From: Deltaproteobacteria bacterium
GTDB lineage: Bacteria; Desulfobacterota; DSM-4660; Desulfatiglandales; HGW-15
Direction: 5' to 3'
DNA: 6,605 bases
Assembly: GCA_024641835.1 (NCBI GenBank)
Contig: JAHECH010000245.1
Span: 1 to 6,605, forward strand
In this document: positions 5,760-6,605 of the stretch, in pieces
Position numbering within the stretch: position 1 is the stretch's first letter
How the letters are laid out: every line of letters starts with the position of its first letter
Made by a program: the position numbers and the translations under genes
Notes under the pieces: generated by a model
Database searches by the model: none
The model's input: only the letters and a program-made list of their open reading frames with translations
What the model was told of the DNA's origin: nothing

Positions 5760-6605
5760 ATGAGCGGCCCAATGGTTACGGTTCTGATGCCTGTTTATAA
5801 TGGAGAAGCGTTCCTGCATGAGGCGATTTCAAGTGTATTGAGCCAGACATTTGGGGACTTTGAGCTCCTTGTGATTAATGATGGTTCGACGGATCAGAGT
5901 GTGGCTATCGTCGAAAGTACTCACGATCCCCGGATCAGGGTCATACACAATGAAAAAAACAAGGGCCTCATTTATAGTTTAAACAAGGGATTTGTTCTGG
6001 CGCGAGGAGAATATATTGCCCGCATGGATTGCGATGACACCAGTCTCCCAACGCGCTTGGAGAAACAGGTGGATTTCATGCAAGCCCACCCGGAGGTAGG
6101 TATTTCTGGCACCTGGATTGAAGTCAGGGGAAAGAAGATTTATCCGATGAAATATCCCGCGGATAATGAATCCATCAGATGCAACATGCTTTTCTACTGC
6201 GCGGTAGCACATCCATCCGTTATTATTCGAAAGGAGATGATCAGAAGATATCAATTGTATTTTGATGAGTCTTATGTCCGTGCTGAGGATTATGAGCTCT
6301 GGGTAAGAGCTCTAGATAAGGTGAAGTTCTCTAACCTCCCAGAAATCCTCGTACGATATAGGCTTCGGCCGGATCTCGCTCGCACCAAACTGGGGAGGGA
6401 TCAACTGTTGACGGCGTCAAGGGTGAGGCGAAATCAACTTGCAGGCATGGGATTCAATGATCGGGACGAGGATCTTTGGGTTCACGAAGCTGTAGCCACA
6501 TGTCAAATGGCGCGCGATAAGTTGCATTTTGACAAAGCAGAGAAATGGCTGCTGAGGCTCAGAGAGAAGAACAAGCAGAAGGGGAAATACCCGGAGAGGA
6601 AATTG
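5760..6605 (+). CDS. GT2 glycosyltransferase, 3' end beyond window
   Basis: An open frame of 282 codons from ATG 5760 that reaches the window edge without a stop. The N-terminal 200 residues form a canonical GT-A family-2 domain. VTVLMPVYNG (6-15) is the nucleotide-binding strand, INDGSTD (39-45) binds the UDP or other nucleotide, MDCDD (89-93) supplies the DxD metal ligands, AHPSVIIRK (150-158) lines the acceptor side, and AEDYELW (175-181) carries the ED pair in which the catalytic base is expected. All key residues are present, so the enzyme is probably active. The region after about 200 is helical and charged (for example ending in KWLLRLREKNKQK) and is typical of the C-terminal part of such enzymes. 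Relatives are often 300-350 residues long, so only a small part may be missing. The sugar donor and linkage cannot be deduced. A soluble or membrane-associated cytoplasmic location in a glycan pathway is inferred. Confidence 0.92.
   Translation, partial: MSGPMVTVLMPVYNGEAFLHEAISSVLSQTFGDFELLVINDGSTDQSVAIVESTHDPRIRVIHNEKNKGLIYSLNKGFVLARGEYIARMDCDDTSLPTRLEKQVDFMQAHPEVGISGTWIEVRGKKIYPMKYPADNESIRCNMLFYCAVAHPSVIIRKEMIRRYQLYFDESYVRAEDYELWVRALDKVKFSNLPEILVRYRLRPDLARTKLGRDQLLTASRVRRNQLAGMGFNDRDEDLWVHEAVATCQMARDKLHFDKAEKWLLRLREKNKQKGKYPERKL

Noticed and set aside
366..5803. A short repeat (atgcctgtnTATAAT-like) at about 366 and 5787
   Set aside because: Both copies encode the conserved MPVYN strand of GT2 enzymes, so the likeness reflects protein homology and not a DNA repeat.
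5979..6254. A minus-strand open frame of 91 codons
   Set aside because: It lies antisense inside a canonical GT2 domain with all motifs intact, so it is a shadow frame. The other antisense frames over the long genes were rejected for the same reason.

Overview
This window looks like part of a surface-polysaccharide (O-antigen, capsule or exopolysaccharide type) glycan assembly locus from a bacterium. It is bounded on the left by an insertion sequence and runs off the right edge inside a glycosyltransferase gene. The taxon cannot be fixed from the sequence. The Shine-Dalgarno sites, ATGA stop/start overlaps and IS3-type transposase fit an environmental Gram-negative, but that is a weak inference. 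Base composition is uneven, as is common in horizontally shuffled glycan loci. By hand count, one line inside the first gene (1261-1320) has 12/60 G+C, against 36/60 in the second methyltransferase gene (3841-3900) and 34/60 in the last gene (6001-6060). These are single lines, not averages.

Layout. Positions 1-284 carry, on the minus strand, the 5' end of an IS3-type orfA (HTH transposase subunit), with a candidate IS terminus at about 284. Three forward genes follow and read as one operon. First is a 770-residue protein with two GT2-type glycosyltransferase domains (287-2599). Second is a 236-residue SAM-dependent methyltransferase (2604-3314), 4 bp downstream. Third is an unrelated 235-residue SAM-dependent methyltransferase (3311-4018), joined by an ATGA overlap. 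A fourth gene also starts with an ATGA overlap and a good ribosome binding site at 4015, but it stops after 18 codons. Protein-like sequence continues in other frames to about 4330, so I read it as a decayed gene. An intact 337-residue gene (4416-5429) encodes a protein I do not recognise by name; it looks like a divergent GT-A glycosyltransferase. A second decayed stretch follows (about 5590-5758). Last is a GT2 glycosyltransferase that starts at 5760 and is still open at base 6605 (282 codons visible).

Working model (inference): the glycosyltransferases add sugars to a lipid-linked or surface glycan, and the two methyltransferases modify or cap it. The cluster appears to be under remodelling, with an IS at its edge, two broken genes and a composition shift. 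I found no tRNA, rRNA, CRISPR array, convincing terminator or replication origin, and nothing that clearly amounts to a new biological system. The best candidates for novelty are the unusual 4416-5429 protein, the atypical second domain of the double glycosyltransferase, and the family identity of the two decayed genes.
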